The notes: generated by a model from the letters alone, not told the origin. A stretch of 64,000 nucleotides of DNA from Agromyces mangrovi (GCF_030296695.1 NZ_AP027737.1:1984001-2048000); one strand, 5' to 3'. Positions 32,312-42,254 are shown, counted from the first letter of the stretch. A program made the numbers and translations.

Positions 32312-34261
32312 GTGGAACTGAGCGCAACGCAGCGTGCGGCCCTGACGACCATCTGCGACACCTTCGCACCCGGCGACGGCAACGGCATCCCGCCCGCGAG
32401 CGCGCTCGGCGCGGTCGCGCTCGCCGAGGGCATGGCCGGGTCGAACCCGCGCCAGGCGGAGATCGACCAGCTCGGGCAGATCCTGAAGCTGTGGAACACG
32501 CGCAGCTTCGGCATGCTGCTCGGCATCGGTCCGCGCCGGTTCGGCGACCTCTCGCCGGCGCAGCGCGAGACGGCGCTCATCGCGCTCGGCGACTCGAGGC
32601 TGCCGCTCAAGCGGGTGCTGTTCCAGAACCTGAAGTCCGCGGCGACGCTCTCGTACTACCTGTCGCCCGGCGCGAACGGCACCTCGCCGCTCTGGAGCGC
32701 GATGGGCTACCCCGGTCCGCTGGGGGTGCGGGCGGACGCCCCGGAGCGGCCCCTCTCCCCGGTCACCCCCGCGGCCGACACCGACCTCTCCTGCGACGTG
32801 GTCGTCGTGGGCTCGGGTGCCGGCGGCGGCACCGCGGCGGCCGTGCTCGCGCAGGCCGGCTACGACGTGATCGTGCTCGAGAAGGGCGGCTACTTCGACG
32901 ACCGCGACTTCGACGGCGGCGAGCTGACCGGACTCACCACCCTGTATGCACCGGGCCCGAGCGCGACGGCCGAGGGGCAGCTGAGCCTGCTCTCGGCGCA
33001 GTGCCTCGGCGGCGGCACGGTCGTGAACTACTCGACCTCGTTCCGCACCCCAGATCACGTGCGCGCGGAGTGGGCCTCGCTCGGCGCGGCCCAGTTCGCG
33101 AGCGAGGAGTTCGACCGGTCCCTCGACGCGGTCTGGGCGCGCATCGGCGCGAACGGCGACTACAGCCGGCCGTCGAACCGCGACCAGATCCTCGAGCGCG
33201 GGCTCACGAAGCTCGGCTGGCACGTCGGCTCGCTCGAGCGCAACGTGCGCGCCTGCGACATGGCCATCGAGTGCGGCCGCTGCGGGTCGGGCTGCCGCAT
33301 CGGCGCGAAGCAGTCGACCACGAAGACGTGGCTGCTCGACGCCGAGCGCGCGGGTGCCCGCCTGTACACCGGGGTCGACGTGCGCGAGGTCACGAAGTCG
33401 GGCGGCAGAGCGACCGGCGTCGTCGGTCGCACGGCCGCGGGCCACCGCGTGACAGTGCGCGCGAAGGCGGTCGTCGCGGCCGCCGGCGCGGTGCAGACGC
33501 CTGCGCTGCTGCGCCGCTCGGGCCTCGAGAACCCGAACATCGGCAAGCACCTGCGGCTGCACCCGGCCACCGCCGTCTGGGCGGAGTTCGACGAGGAGGT
33601 GCGGCCCTGGGAGGGCGGCATGCAGACCCGCTACTCCTCCCAGTTCTCCGACATCGACGGCTCCGGCTACGGTGTGGTCTTCGAGACGGCGGCCGCGAAC
33701 CCGGCGATCTCGGTCGCCTTCCTCCCGTGGCGCGGTGCGGGCACCCACCTGGAGCGGATGCGACGGCTGGCGCACATGTCGAGCGTCGGCGTCATCACCC
33801 GCGACCAGGACTCGGGCGAGGTGAAGGTCGGCAAGGACGGCGAGCCGGTGCTGCACTACACGCTCTCCGACCGCGACGCCGGGCGCATGCGCGCGGGCAT
33901 CGACGGTGCGGCGAAGGTGCTCGAGGCGGCCGGCGCGAAGTCGATGTTCACGGGTCACCAGGCGGGCATCACCTGGGAGCGCGCGTCGGGCGAGTCGGTG
34001 GGCGGCTTCACGTCGCGCGCGCACGCTGCGGGCTACGGGCCGGGTCAGTGCACGATGGCGGCGCTGCACATCATGGGCTCGGCCCGCATGGGCGGCTCGG
34101 CGGCCGACACGGCGCTCGACCCCGACGGCGCGACTTGGGAGGTGCCGAACCTCGTCGTGGCGGATGCCTCGTGCTTCCCGATGAGCTCGGGTGTGAACCC
34201 CATGGTGACCATCGAGGCGATCGGCCACATGAACGCGACCCGGCTCGCCGGGAGGCTCTAG
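32312..34261 (+). CDS. GMC oxidoreductase, long-chain alcohol oxidase-like
   Basis: 649 residues. An N-terminal helical region (about 1-160) precedes the FAD-binding GSGAGGG (167-173), then CLGGGTVVN, the Cys cluster CGRCGSGC and the C-terminal GMC block HIMGSARMGG ... MSSGVNPMVTIEAIGH with the active-site His/Asn region. Long-chain fatty alcohol oxidases have this layout; FAD-dependent oxidation of an alcohol is expected, substrate unproven. GTG at 32312 is preferred because GGGAGAG (32301-32307) is close upstream and the promoter lies at 32248-32277; an ATG at 32288 lacks a ribosome site. Confidence 0.85.
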   Translation: MELSATQRAALTTICDTFAPGDGNGIPPASALGAVALAEGMAGSNPRQAEIDQLGQILKLWNTRSFGMLLGIGPRRFGDLSPAQRETALIALGDSRLPLKRVLFQNLKSAATLSYYLSPGANGTSPLWSAMGYPGPLGVRADAPERPLSPVTPAADTDLSCDVVVVGSGAGGGTAAAVLAQAGYDVIVLEKGGYFDDRDFDGGELTGLTTLYAPGPSATAEGQLSLLSAQCLGGGTVVNYSTSFRTPDHVRAEWASLGAAQFASEEFDRSLDAVWARIGANGDYSRPSNRDQILERGLTKLGWHVGSLERNVRACDMAIECGRCGSGCRIGAKQSTTKTWLLDAERAGARLYTGVDVREVTKSGGRATGVVGRTAAGHRVTVRAKAVVAAAGAVQTPALLRRSGLENPNIGKHLRLHPATAVWAEFDEEVRPWEGGMQTRYSSQFSDIDGSGYGVVFETAAANPAISVAFLPWRGAGTHLERMRRLAHMSSVGVITRDQDSGEVKVGKDGEPVLHYTLSDRDAGRMRAGIDGAAKVLEAAGAKSMFTGHQAGITWERASGESVGGFTSRAHAAGYGPGQCTMAALHIMGSARMGGSAADTALDPDGATWEVPNLVVADASCFPMSSGVNPMVTIEAIGHMNATRLAGRL

Positions 34262-34304
34262 GCTCTCGGAGGGCGCCGCCGGCGCGGCATCCGTTCACTC
34301 GCTG

Positions 34305-34338
34305 TTCTTTTGAGTCATTCAAAAGAACCGGCTAGACT
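34305..34338 (+). promoter_or_regulatory. fur-katA promoter with Fur-type palindrome
   Basis: Perfect palindrome TTCTTTTGA-N5-TCAAAAGAA (34305-34327) covers the -35 TTGAGT (34310-34315); 17 bp later is TAGACT (34333-34338), 7 nt before the ATG at 34346. Autoregulation by the Fur-family protein is the simplest reading. Confidence 0.75.
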
Positions 34339-34345
34339 GGCCGTG

Positions 34346-34783
34346 ATGACGGACGAGCACGGCACTGCACTGCGCGAGGCGGGACTGCGGATCACCGCGG
34401 GCCGCGTCGCCGTGCTCGACGGGCTCGCCGCCATGCCGCACGTCGACGCCGACCGGCTGCTGCCGTACGTCGCGTCGCGCGTGCCGACCACCTCGATCCA
34501 GTCGGTGCACAACATCCTGACCGACCTGACCGAGGCGCGCCTGATCCGCCGCATCGTGCCCGCGGGCTCCGCCGCGCTGTACGAGCGCCGCATCGGCGAC
34601 AACCACCACCACCTCGTGTGCCGCAACTGCGGCCGGGTGACCGACGTCGACTGCGCGATCGGGGCGCCCCCGTGCCTCGAGCCGTCGTCGACCGAGGGGT
34701 ACGAGATCGAGTCCGCCGAGGTCACTTTCTGGGGCACCTGCTCCCAGTGCCTGGCGGATGCCGCGGGCGAGCCTCGCCCGTAG
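34346..34783 (+). CDS. Fur family regulator (CatR/PerR-like), next to catalase
   Basis: 145 residues. N-terminal winged helix, then the Fur dimer domain with [10 protein letters not shown] (His87-89, Cys92, Cys95) and a second CxxC at 132-135 forming the structural zinc site. Leaderless start at 34346. The gene sits 55 bp before katA, the arrangement known for Streptomyces CatR-CatA and mycobacterial FurA-KatG, so peroxide-responsive control of catalase is likely. Confidence 0.92.
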   Translation: MTDEHGTALREAGLRITAGRVAVLDGLAAMPHVDADRLLPYVASRVPTTSIQSVHNILTDLTEARLIRRIVPAGSAALYERRIGDNHHHLVCRNCGRVTDVDCAIGAPPCLEPSSTEGYEIESAEVTFWGTCSQCLADAAGEPRP

Positions 34784-34838
34784 CCACCGACGTCCGGCCG
34801 CGCCGCGGCCGGAACATGGACCGAACACAGGAGGAGCC

Positions 34839-36305
34839 ATGACCACCAAGCCGACCACGACCCAGACCGGCGCCCCGGTCCCGAGCGACGAGCACTCGCT
34901 CACCGTCGGCAACGACGGCACGACCGCGCTGCACGACCGGTACCTGGTCGAGAAGCTCGCGCAGTTCAACCGAGAGCGCATCCCGGAGCGCATCGTGCAC
35001 GCCAAGGGCGGCGGCGCGTTCGGCACCTTCGTCGCGACCGGCGACGTCTCGCAGTACACGACCGCGGCGGTCTTCCAGCCCGGCGCCGAGTCGGAGACGC
35101 TGCTGCGCTTCTCGTCCGTCGCCGGCGAGCAGGGCTCGCCCGACACCTGGCGCGACGTGCGCGGCTTCTCGGTGAAGTTCTACACGACCGAGGGCAACTA
35201 CGACATCGTCGGCAACAACACCCCGGTGTTCTTCATCCGCGACGCGATCAAGTTCCCCGACTTCATCCACTCGCAGAAGCGCCTGCCGGGCTCGGGCCTG
35301 CGCGACGCCGACATGCAGTGGGACTTCTGGACCCTCTCGCCCGAGTCGGCCCACCAGGTCACCTACCTCATGGGCGACCGCGGCCTGCCGAAGTCGTGGC
35401 GCCACCTGCAGGGTTACGGCTCGCACACCTACCAGTGGATCAACGCCGCGGGCGAGCGCTTCTGGGTGAAGTACCACTTCCACTCCAACCAGGGCGTGGA
35501 GCGCCTCGACAACGCCGAGGCCGAGGCCATCGCCGGTGCCGACGCCGACCACTACCGCCGCGACCTCTACGAGGCGATCGAGCGCGAGGAGTTCCCGTCG
35601 TGGGACGTCAAGGTGCAGGTCATGCCCTACGACGACGCGAAGGACTACCGGTTCAACCCGTTCGACCTCACCAAGATCTGGTCGCACGAGGACTACCCGC
35701 TGATTCCGGTCGGCCGCCTCGAGCTGAACCGCAACCCGGAGAACTTCTTCGCCGAGATCGAGCAGGCGGCGTTCTCGCCGGCGAACCTCGTGCCGGGCAT
35801 CGACATCAGCCCCGACAAGATGCTCATGGCCCGCGTGTTCTCCTACCCCGACGCCCAGCGCTACCGCGTCGGCACGAACTATCAGCAGATCCCGGTGAAC
35901 GCGCCGCACGCCGCCGACGTGCACTCGTACACGCGTGACGGTGCGCAGCGTCACCACTTCCCGCCGGCGACCGCGCCGAACTACGCGCCGAACTCGTTCG
36001 GCGGCCCCGTGGCCGACCCCGAGCTGGCGCGCGCCGGCTCGTGGGAGTCCGACGGCGCGCTCGTGCGCACCGCCGCGACCCTGCACGCCGAGGACGACGA
36101 CTTCGGCCAGCCCGGCACGCTCTACCGCGAGGTCTTCGACGCCGACGCCAAGGCGCGGTTCCTCGAGACGCTGAGCGGCCAGGCGCAGGCCATCACGGTC
36201 GACGACATCCGCGAGCGCTTCTTCGTCTACTGGACGAACGTCGACGCCGACCTCGGTCAGGCGCTGCGCGACGCCTACGCCGGCGACGCCACCGCGGCGG
36301 CGTAG
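34839..36305 (+). CDS. katA: Monofunctional haem catalase (small-subunit, clade 3 type)
   Basis: 488 residues. Catalytic His54 ([14 protein letters not shown]), Asn127 (GNNTPVFF) and the haem ligand Tyr336 ([14 protein letters not shown]) are present. Converts hydrogen peroxide to water and oxygen in the cytoplasm. ACAGGAGGAG precedes the ATG. Likely co-transcribed with and repressed by the Fur-family protein upstream. Confidence 0.96.
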   Translation: MTTKPTTTQTGAPVPSDEHSLTVGNDGTTALHDRYLVEKLAQFNRERIPERIVHAKGGGAFGTFVATGDVSQYTTAAVFQPGAESETLLRFSSVAGEQGSPDTWRDVRGFSVKFYTTEGNYDIVGNNTPVFFIRDAIKFPDFIHSQKRLPGSGLRDADMQWDFWTLSPESAHQVTYLMGDRGLPKSWRHLQGYGSHTYQWINAAGERFWVKYHFHSNQGVERLDNAEAEAIAGADADHYRRDLYEAIEREEFPSWDVKVQVMPYDDAKDYRFNPFDLTKIWSHEDYPLIPVGRLELNRNPENFFAEIEQAAFSPANLVPGIDISPDKMLMARVFSYPDAQRYRVGTNYQQIPVNAPHAADVHSYTRDGAQRHHFPPATAPNYAPNSFGGPVADPELARAGSWESDGALVRTAATLHAEDDDFGQPGTLYREVFDADAKARFLETLSGQAQAITVDDIRERFFVYWTNVDADLGQALRDAYAGDATAAA

Positions 36306-36317
36306 CCACCTGCGCGA

Positions 36318-37250
36318 TCAGCCCCGTGCGGCTGCCGTCAATGCGGCGGCCGCACGGGGCATCGCTGCGCCCAGGCCCCACCGCTCGCCGAGCGCCTCGA
36401 GCGCGTCGGCGTCCGGCGCGATGATCCGCGCCTCGTCGACGTCGAACCCCAGCGACAGGTCGCGCACGACCTCGACCACCTTCGGGGCCACATCGAGGTA
36501 GCCGGATGCCTCGCCGAGCTTCGCGCGCAGCCGGGCGGACATCGCCGAGGAGGCATCCGTCGCCGCCGCCCGCACCCCGTCGAGGTCGCCGAACTCGCCC
36601 AGCAGGCTCGCCGCGGTCTTCTCGCCGATGCCGGCGACCCCCGGCAGCCCGTCGGAGGTGTCGCCGCGCAGCGCCGCGAAGTCGGCGTACTGCTCGGGCA
36701 GCACCCGGTACTTCTCCACGACGGATGCCGCGGTGAGCACCTCGAGCCGGCTCATGCCGCGCGCCGTGTAGACCACCCGCACGCCCTGCGCGTCGTCGAC
36801 GAGCTGGAACAGGTCGCGGTCGCCGGTCACCACGTCGACGGGCATCGTCGCCTGCGTCGCGAGGCTGCCGATCACGTCGTCGGCCTCGTGGTCGGGCGCG
36901 CCCACGACCGGCACGCCGAGCGCGGCCAGCACCTCGCGGATCACCGGCACCTGCACCTCGAGCGGGTCGGGCACCTCCTCGACCGACGCGCCGGTCTCGA
37001 CGACCTCGGCGACGCGGTGCGCCTTGTAGCTCGGGATCAGCTCGACCCGCCACTGCGGCCGCCAATCGTCGTCCCAGCACGCCACGAGGTGCGTCGGCTC
37101 GTAGTCGCCGACGAGCTTCGCGATGAATTCGAGCAGCCCGCGCACGGCGTTCACGGGCGTGCCGTCGGGCGCCCGCAGCGTGTCGGGCAGCCCGTAGAAC
37201 GCCCGGAAGTACAGCGACGCGGTGTCCAGGAGCATGAGGCGGTCGGGCAT
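36318..37250 (-). CDS. 5'-3' exonuclease (PolA N-terminal-like)
   Basis: 310 residues. FEN-1-type nuclease: MLLDTASLYFRAFYG, DHEADDVIGSLA, VVTGDRDLFQLVDD and the helix-hairpin-helix LRGDTSDGLPGVAGIGEKTAASLL carry the acidic metal-binding residues. Corresponds to the nuclease domain of Pol I as a stand-alone protein, possibly for Okazaki primer removal or repair. CATGAT is 6 nt before the ATG, suggesting a leaderless start. Confidence 0.92.
   Translation of the reverse strand: MPDRLMLLDTASLYFRAFYGLPDTLRAPDGTPVNAVRGLLEFIAKLVGDYEPTHLVACWDDDWRPQWRVELIPSYKAHRVAEVVETGASVEEVPDPLEVQVPVIREVLAALGVPVVGAPDHEADDVIGSLATQATMPVDVVTGDRDLFQLVDDAQGVRVVYTARGMSRLEVLTAASVVEKYRVLPEQYADFAALRGDTSDGLPGVAGIGEKTAASLLGEFGDLDGVRAAATDASSAMSARLRAKLGEASGYLDVAPKVVEVVRDLSLGFDVDEARIIAPDADALEALGERWGLGAAMPRAAAALTAAARG
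36321..36360 (+). terminator. katA terminator hairpin formed inside the 3' end of the convergent gene
   Basis: Perfect 12-bp stem GCCCCGTGCGGC / GCCGCACGGGGC (36321-36332, 36349-36360), starting 16 nt after the katA stop. The same bases encode the last residues of the exonuclease on the minus strand. Confidence 0.65.
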
Positions 37251-37288
37251 ACGCCGATCATGGCAGAGGTCGGGTGCACACTGGAGAG

Positions 37289-38203
37289 GTGCGAGCGGAT
37301 GCGACGGTGAGCTGGATCCCGCGGCATCCGACCGATGTCGTGGCGACGCTGTCCCCGTTGCGGCGTGGCCCCGGCGACCCGACGCACCTCGTCGACGACG
37401 CGGGCGCCGTGTGGCGCACGACGCTCACCGACGACGGGGCGGCCACCCTGCGGGTCACGCGGCGCGGCGATGCCCTGCGCTGCGACGCGTGGGGTCCGGG
37501 AGCACGCGAGGCCGTGGCATCCGCCCCCGCCCTCGCGGGCGGCGCCGACGACCCGACCGGCTTCGACCCTATGACCCCGCTCGTCGCCGAGGCGCACCGC
37601 CGCAGCCCCGGCCTGCGGATGCCCCGCACCGGACGCGTCTTCGAGGCGCTCGTGCCCGCCGTGCTCGAGCAGCGGGTCATCACGCTGCAGGCGCACGCGT
37701 CGTGGCGGCACGTGCTGCGCCGCTTCGGCGCGGTCGCGCCCGGCCCGACGCCGCGCCCGATGCGGGTCGTGCCGTCGCCCGAGCAGTGGGCGCGCATCCC
37801 CTCATGGGAGTGGCACCGCGCCGGCGTCGACCCCGCGCGCTCGCGCACGATCGTGGTCGCCGCCCGCTACGCCGACCGCCTCGAGGAGGCCACGGCGATG
37901 GCGCCGGGCGACGCCCTCGCCCGCTTGCGCTACGTGCCCGGCATCGGCGAGTGGACCGCCGCCGAGATCGCCCAGCGCGCGTTCGGCGACCCCGACGCGC
38001 TGTCGGTCGGCGACTACCACCTGTCGAACTACGTCGGCCACGCCATGTTCGGCCGGGACATGACCGACGACGAGATGCTCGAGGCGCTCGAGCCGTGGCG
38101 CGGTCACCGCCAGCGGGTGGTGCGCCTGCTCGGTGCCGCGGGGGTTCCGGGCAAGCCGCGTCGCGCGCCGCGCGCGGCCTTCGTCGACCACCGCGCGCGC
38201 TGA
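37289..38203 (+). CDS. DNA-3-methyladenine glycosylase family protein (AlkA-like)
   Basis: 304 residues. HhH-GPD core: ALVPAVLEQRVITLQAHASW near 115-134 and LRYVPGIGEWTAAEIAQRAFGDPDAL near 210-235, with the catalytic Asp in the VGDYHLSNYVG segment. Excises alkylated bases. GTG at 37289 is chosen: CACACT is 6 nt before it, as in leaderless genes here; the in-frame GTG at 37274 would lie upstream of that -10. Divergent from the exonuclease; both may serve repair. Confidence 0.87.
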   Translation: MRADATVSWIPRHPTDVVATLSPLRRGPGDPTHLVDDAGAVWRTTLTDDGAATLRVTRRGDALRCDAWGPGAREAVASAPALAGGADDPTGFDPMTPLVAEAHRRSPGLRMPRTGRVFEALVPAVLEQRVITLQAHASWRHVLRRFGAVAPGPTPRPMRVVPSPEQWARIPSWEWHRAGVDPARSRTIVVAARYADRLEEATAMAPGDALARLRYVPGIGEWTAAEIAQRAFGDPDALSVGDYHLSNYVGHAMFGRDMTDDEMLEALEPWRGHRQRVVRLLGAAGVPGKPRRAPRAAFVDHRAR

Positions 38204-38209
38204 GGCCGA

Positions 38210-39030
38210 TCAGCCCCGGGGCATCCGCCCGACCGCTGCCACCGCGTCGTGCGCGTCGGAGTGCTCGGCGTGCGCATCGAGCCCTGCGCCGCGGAGCAGG
38301 GCGACGGATGCATCCGCCTGGCGTGCGCTCGTCTCGATGAGCACGACCCCGCCGGGCGCCAGCCAGTTCGGCGCGGCGGCGGCGATCCGCCGGTGCAGCG
38401 CGAGCCCGTCGGCTCCGCCGTCGAGGGCGACCCGCGGCTCGGCGTCGCGCGCCTCGCGCGGCATGAGGGCGACCTCGTCGGTCGGCACGTAGGGCGCGTT
38501 CGCGACGAGGCAGTCGACGCGCCCGAGCAGGTCGCGCGGCAGGGGTGCGTCGAGGTCGCCGACGCCGACGACGCCGCCGAAGTCGGCGAGGCTACGCCGC
38601 GCGAAACCGGCCGCGACCGGGTCGATGTCCGCCGCGGCCACGCGCACCGCGACCCCCGCCCCCGCAGCTCGGCCGCCGCGGATGCGGCGATCGCCGCCAC
38701 CCCGCAGCACAGCTCGACGAGCACCGCCGGGCGCCCGTCGACCCCGCGGCACGCCGCCACCGCGAGCTCCGCGAGGAACTCCGACCGTCGTCGCGGCACG
38801 AACGCGCCGGGCCCCACGGCCATGCGCCGCCCGCGGAACTCCGCCCACCCGAGCAGGTGCTCGAGCGGTGCCCCGTCGACGCGTCGCCGCACGAGCAGCT
38901 CCAGCTCACGGGCATCCGTCGCTGCCTCGACCAGCAGGGCGGCCTCCTCGTCGGCGAACACGCACCCGGCCTGGCGCAGCCGCGCGACGAGCGCCGTCGG
39001 CGTGCCGCCCGGCACGTCGGACTCCGTCAC
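38210..39030 (-). CDS. PrmC-related N5-glutamine methyltransferase, frameshifted in this sequence
   Basis: N-terminal helical domain (VARLRQAGCVFADEEAALL), HLLGWAEFRGRRMAVGPGAFVPRRRSE, SAM-binding VELCCGVAAIAASAAAE, then NAPYVPTDEVALMPREARDAEP, the subfamily form of NPPY. Matches the PrmC-related group of unknown target. As given, the frame breaks after AELRG and the tail is in another frame to 38210; one missing G in the runs at 38653-38663 explains it (corrected length 273). GTG at 39030 overlaps the VOC gene stop (GTGA). Confidence 0.83.
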
Positions 39031-39389
39031 CCGCTGGTGTCGATCACGTCGAAGCGGTTGCCCTCGGTGTCCTCGAGCACGATCCAGTCGGCGCCCGGCG
39101 GGTAGCGGTCCCAGTCGATGTGGCGCGCGCCGAGCCCGACGAGGCGGTCGATCTCCGCACGCTGGTCGTCGGCGTAGAGATCGAAGTGCATGCGCGGCGG
39201 CAGGCTCACGCGCGAGCGATCCTGCGACAGCGCGATCGACGTGCCGGCGTCCGCGCCCGACCGCGGATCGAGGATTACCCAGTCCTCGCGCGGCTCGCGA
39301 CGCGGTACGTAGTCGAGCGCTGCGCACCAGAACGCCATCGCGCGCTGCAGGTCGTCGACTCCGAGCACGACGGTCCCGATGGTCAGCAT
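39027..39389 (-). CDS. VOC superfamily (glyoxalase/bleomycin resistance-like) protein
   Basis: 120 residues with two beta-alpha-beta-beta-beta units: LTIGTVVLGVDDLQRAMAFW, PPRMHFDLYADDQRAEIDRL and VLEDTEGNRFDVID. Metal-ligand positions His and Glu are plausible (MHFDL, EGNRF). Function unknown. Leaderless: TAAGGT (39396-39401) is 6 nt before the ATG. Operon with the methyltransferase downstream. Confidence 0.88.
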   Translation of the reverse strand: MLTIGTVVLGVDDLQRAMAFWCAALDYVPRREPREDWVILDPRSGADAGTSIALSQDRSRVSLPPRMHFDLYADDQRAEIDRLVGLGARHIDWDRYPPGADWIVLEDTEGNRFDVIDTSG

Positions 39390-39398
39390 GCGGTCACC

Positions 39399-42254
39399 TT
39401 ACGCGCGGCCGGACGACCGGGCAACGACCTGCTCGCCGGCTCGCGGGGCGTCCTGCGCGGCGATCCACGCGGCGATCTCGGTGCGCCGGGCCATGCCGAG
39501 CTTCGCGAGGATGTGCTCGACGTGCGTCGACACGGTGCTCGGCGAGATCACCAGGCGCCGCGCGATCTCACGGTTGGTGGCGCCCTCGCCGACCAGCCGT
39601 GCGACGTCGACCTCGCGGGCGCTGAGCGGGCCGATCCCGCCCTGCGGGGCGTAGGTCGTCGCCGCAGTCGCGATGCGCTCGAGCAGTGGGCTCCCGATCT
39701 CGCGTGCCCACTGCAGGCCGGATGCCGCGTGCGCGGCCGCGTCCGCCGGACGGCGCGTGCGTGCGCAGGCGCCCGCCAGGTCCGCCTCCGCCTGCACGCC
39801 CTCCCAGACCCGACCGCGTTCCCGCCATCCTGCCACCGCGCGCACGAGCGCCTCGTGCGCCTGCCCGGTGCGCCCCTCGGCGAGCAGCAGCACGCCCTCG
39901 GCGTGGTCGAGCACCGGCAGCGTGCCCGGGATCCCCCGGTGCCGCACGAGCGCTCCGGCGGCGTCGAGGAACGTGCGCGCGTCGGCGGCTGCGTGCTGGC
40001 CGACCCGAGCGCGCACGCCCGTGAGCACGTGCGGGAACAGGTAGGCCGCGTCCTCGACCTCGAGCGACGCTGCGAGGCCGTCCGCGGTGAGCGCGACGGC
40101 GTCGGCGAGTCGCCCCTCGTGCAGCGCGAGCTCGGCGAGCCCCCAGAGCGCGGGGGAGAGCCGCTGCAGTTCGCCCATGCGCTCCCCGATCTCGCGGGCC
40201 TCCTCGAGATGCGCGCGAGCCGCGTCGTGGTGCTCGCGCCCGAGCTCGAGGTAGCCGAGCACGTGCAGCAGGGTGATCCGAGTCGTGATTCCGCCCTCGC
40301 CGTCGGCGAGCACGCGACGCGCCGTCTCATCGGCTCGTGCCCAGTCGCCCGTCGCCCAGCGCACGTGCGCATCGTGCGCGGCGAGGTAGTGGTGGTCGTT
40401 CCAGCTCTCGACGCGCGCCGTGTAGTCCATCCCGCGCGCGATCCACTCGGTCGCGCGCGGGTACTCGACCAGCACCGACGCGCTCGAGCCGACCATGCGG
40501 AAGCCCCGCGACGCCTCCGCCTCCTGGCCGACGTCGGCGGCCTCGGCCACGGCCGACTCGATCAGCGCCCAGCCCTCCGCGCGCCCGGCGAACACCAGGT
40601 CGCTGCCGAGCGTGGTGTCGATCTGACGGCGGAGCGCCGACACCTCGCCGGCGGGCAGCAGTGCGCGCGCCTGCTTGGCGTAGTCGATCGACGTGTCGAG
40701 CAGCCGACTGAGCATGGTGGCCGCGGCGAGCGCCGCGAGCAGGCCCGCGCGCACGTCGTCGCGACCGTCGAGACGATCGAGCGCGGTCTGCGCGAGTCGG
40801 CGTCGTGCGGGCAGGTCGTCGCCCAGCAGGTGCCGCACCGCCATGAGCGCAGGCACGAGCCGGGCGGCGGACACCTCGTCGCCGGCCTCCCGGTGGATCG
40901 CGATGGCGCTCGCGAACTTCTCGGCGGCGGCACGGTTGTCGTCGACGGCGGCGAGCTCCGCCGCGAGTCGTGCGCGCAGATCGGCGCGAGCCGGCACCGG
41001 AGTCGCCGAGGGCATCGTGCGCTCCGCCCGCCGATACAGGTCGACGGCCTCGCGATGGGCCGACACGCGAACGGCGTCCGCCGCCGCCGCGAGCGCGTGC
41101 CGGTGCGCCTCCGCCGCCAGCCCGGCCTGCTCGAACTGGTCGGAGACGAACGCGTCGCCGAATCCCGCGTCGAGTGCCGCGCGCGCGACCGATGCGTGCA
41201 GGCGACGGCGGTGCAGCGGCGGGATGGCCGCCCGGATCGCGTCTCGGATGAGCGCGTGCCGGAAGTCGAAGCGGCGACCGTCGCCGCCCGGCACGACGAG
41301 CTGGGCGGCGGCGAGCTGGGTCAGGCCGTCGTCCACCGCGTCGGGGTCGTGCGACGCGACCGCGGCGAGGAGGTCGACGTCGAACGACCGCCCGATCACG
41401 GCGGCCGCGTCGATCAGTTCGCGCGCGACCGGCCCCAGCCGCTCCGCACGGAGGAGCACCGCGTCCGCGACGGTGTCGGGAACGGCCGCGTCGTCGCGCT
41501 CGCCGGTCGCGGCGAGCAGTTCCTCGACGTGCAGCGGGATCCCGTCGCCGCGCTCGTGCAGTCGTCGCACCGTCTCCGTGGGGGCGATCCGCCCGGTGAT
41601 CGACTCGATCATCGCGCGGGTCCCCTCGGTGTCGAGGCGGTCGAGTCGCGCCTCCTCGGCGGCGCGCCGCGCGACCAGGCGTCCGCGCCAGGCCCGCAGG
41701 TTCGACTTCGGGTAGAGCTCGTCGCTGCGGTACGTCGCCACCACCAAGCCGCCCGTCGGCACGCCGTCGGCGACGCGTTCGAGCACCTCCAGGCTGAGGT
41801 CGTCGGCCCAGTGCAGGTCCTCGATGGCGAGCACGGTCGGCCCGGTGGCGAGGAGGTCGAGGCAGGTGCCCGCGAGCTCACCGACGAGGATGCGGCGATG
41901 CCGCGCCGCATCCGACCGCTCGGCATCTGCGCTGCCGGCGAGCAGTTCGCGCAGGCGACGACCGCGCTCGGGGGCGTCGCCCGACTCGGAGCGGGTCAGC
42001 GCATCGGCGAGCGCGAGCAGCAGCCCGCCCGCGGCCTCGGCGTCGCGCGGGTAGGCGCCCGCGGCGTGCAGCGCGGTGCCCGCGGGCAGGCGATCGGTCA
42101 CCTCGCCGAGCAGCCGCGTCTTGCCGATGCCCGCCTCGCCCGCGAACAGCAGCACGTGCCCCCGCTCGCGCGATTCGGCGATGCGGCGCTCGGCGAGTGC
42201 GAGGAGGTCGGCCCGGCCGACGAGCACTGGGCAGACCCGAGTCGGCCCACTCAT
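39399..42254 (-). CDS. LuxR family regulator with AAA ATPase domain (LAL/MalT-like)
   Basis: 951 residues. Walker A GEAGIGKT at 39-46, Walker B TVLAIEDLHW near 140, a long helical TPR-like middle (about 400-870) and a C-terminal LuxR HTH (LSAREVDVARLVGEGATNRE ... STVSTHVEHILAKLGM). Large ATP-dependent activators of this type respond to sugars or secondary-metabolite signals. ATG at 42254 is selected because family similarity begins directly (PVLVGRADLLAL); upstream in-frame codons look random. Confidence 0.9.
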   Translation of the reverse strand: MSGPTRVCPVLVGRADLLALAERRIAESRERGHVLLFAGEAGIGKTRLLGEVTDRLPAGTALHAAGAYPRDAEAAGGLLLALADALTRSESGDAPERGRRLRELLAGSADAERSDAARHRRILVGELAGTCLDLLATGPTVLAIEDLHWADDLSLEVLERVADGVPTGGLVVATYRSDELYPKSNLRAWRGRLVARRAAEEARLDRLDTEGTRAMIESITGRIAPTETVRRLHERGDGIPLHVEELLAATGERDDAAVPDTVADAVLLRAERLGPVARELIDAAAVIGRSFDVDLLAAVASHDPDAVDDGLTQLAAAQLVVPGGDGRRFDFRHALIRDAIRAAIPPLHRRRLHASVARAALDAGFGDAFVSDQFEQAGLAAEAHRHALAAAADAVRVSAHREAVDLYRRAERTMPSATPVPARADLRARLAAELAAVDDNRAAAEKFASAIAIHREAGDEVSAARLVPALMAVRHLLGDDLPARRRLAQTALDRLDGRDDVRAGLLAALAAATMLSRLLDTSIDYAKQARALLPAGEVSALRRQIDTTLGSDLVFAGRAEGWALIESAVAEAADVGQEAEASRGFRMVGSSASVLVEYPRATEWIARGMDYTARVESWNDHHYLAAHDAHVRWATGDWARADETARRVLADGEGGITTRITLLHVLGYLELGREHHDAARAHLEEAREIGERMGELQRLSPALWGLAELALHEGRLADAVALTADGLAASLEVEDAAYLFPHVLTGVRARVGQHAAADARTFLDAAGALVRHRGIPGTLPVLDHAEGVLLLAEGRTGQAHEALVRAVAGWRERGRVWEGVQAEADLAGACARTRRPADAAAHAASGLQWAREIGSPLLERIATAATTYAPQGGIGPLSAREVDVARLVGEGATNREIARRLVISPSTVSTHVEHILAKLGMARRTEIAAWIAAQDAPRAGEQVVARSSGRA

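Noticed and set aside
32237..34228. A 663-codon antisense frame opposite the GMC oxidoreductase
   Set aside because: Arg/His/Ala-rich shadow with no ribosome site or domain; the plus-strand gene has a complete FAD-binding protein.
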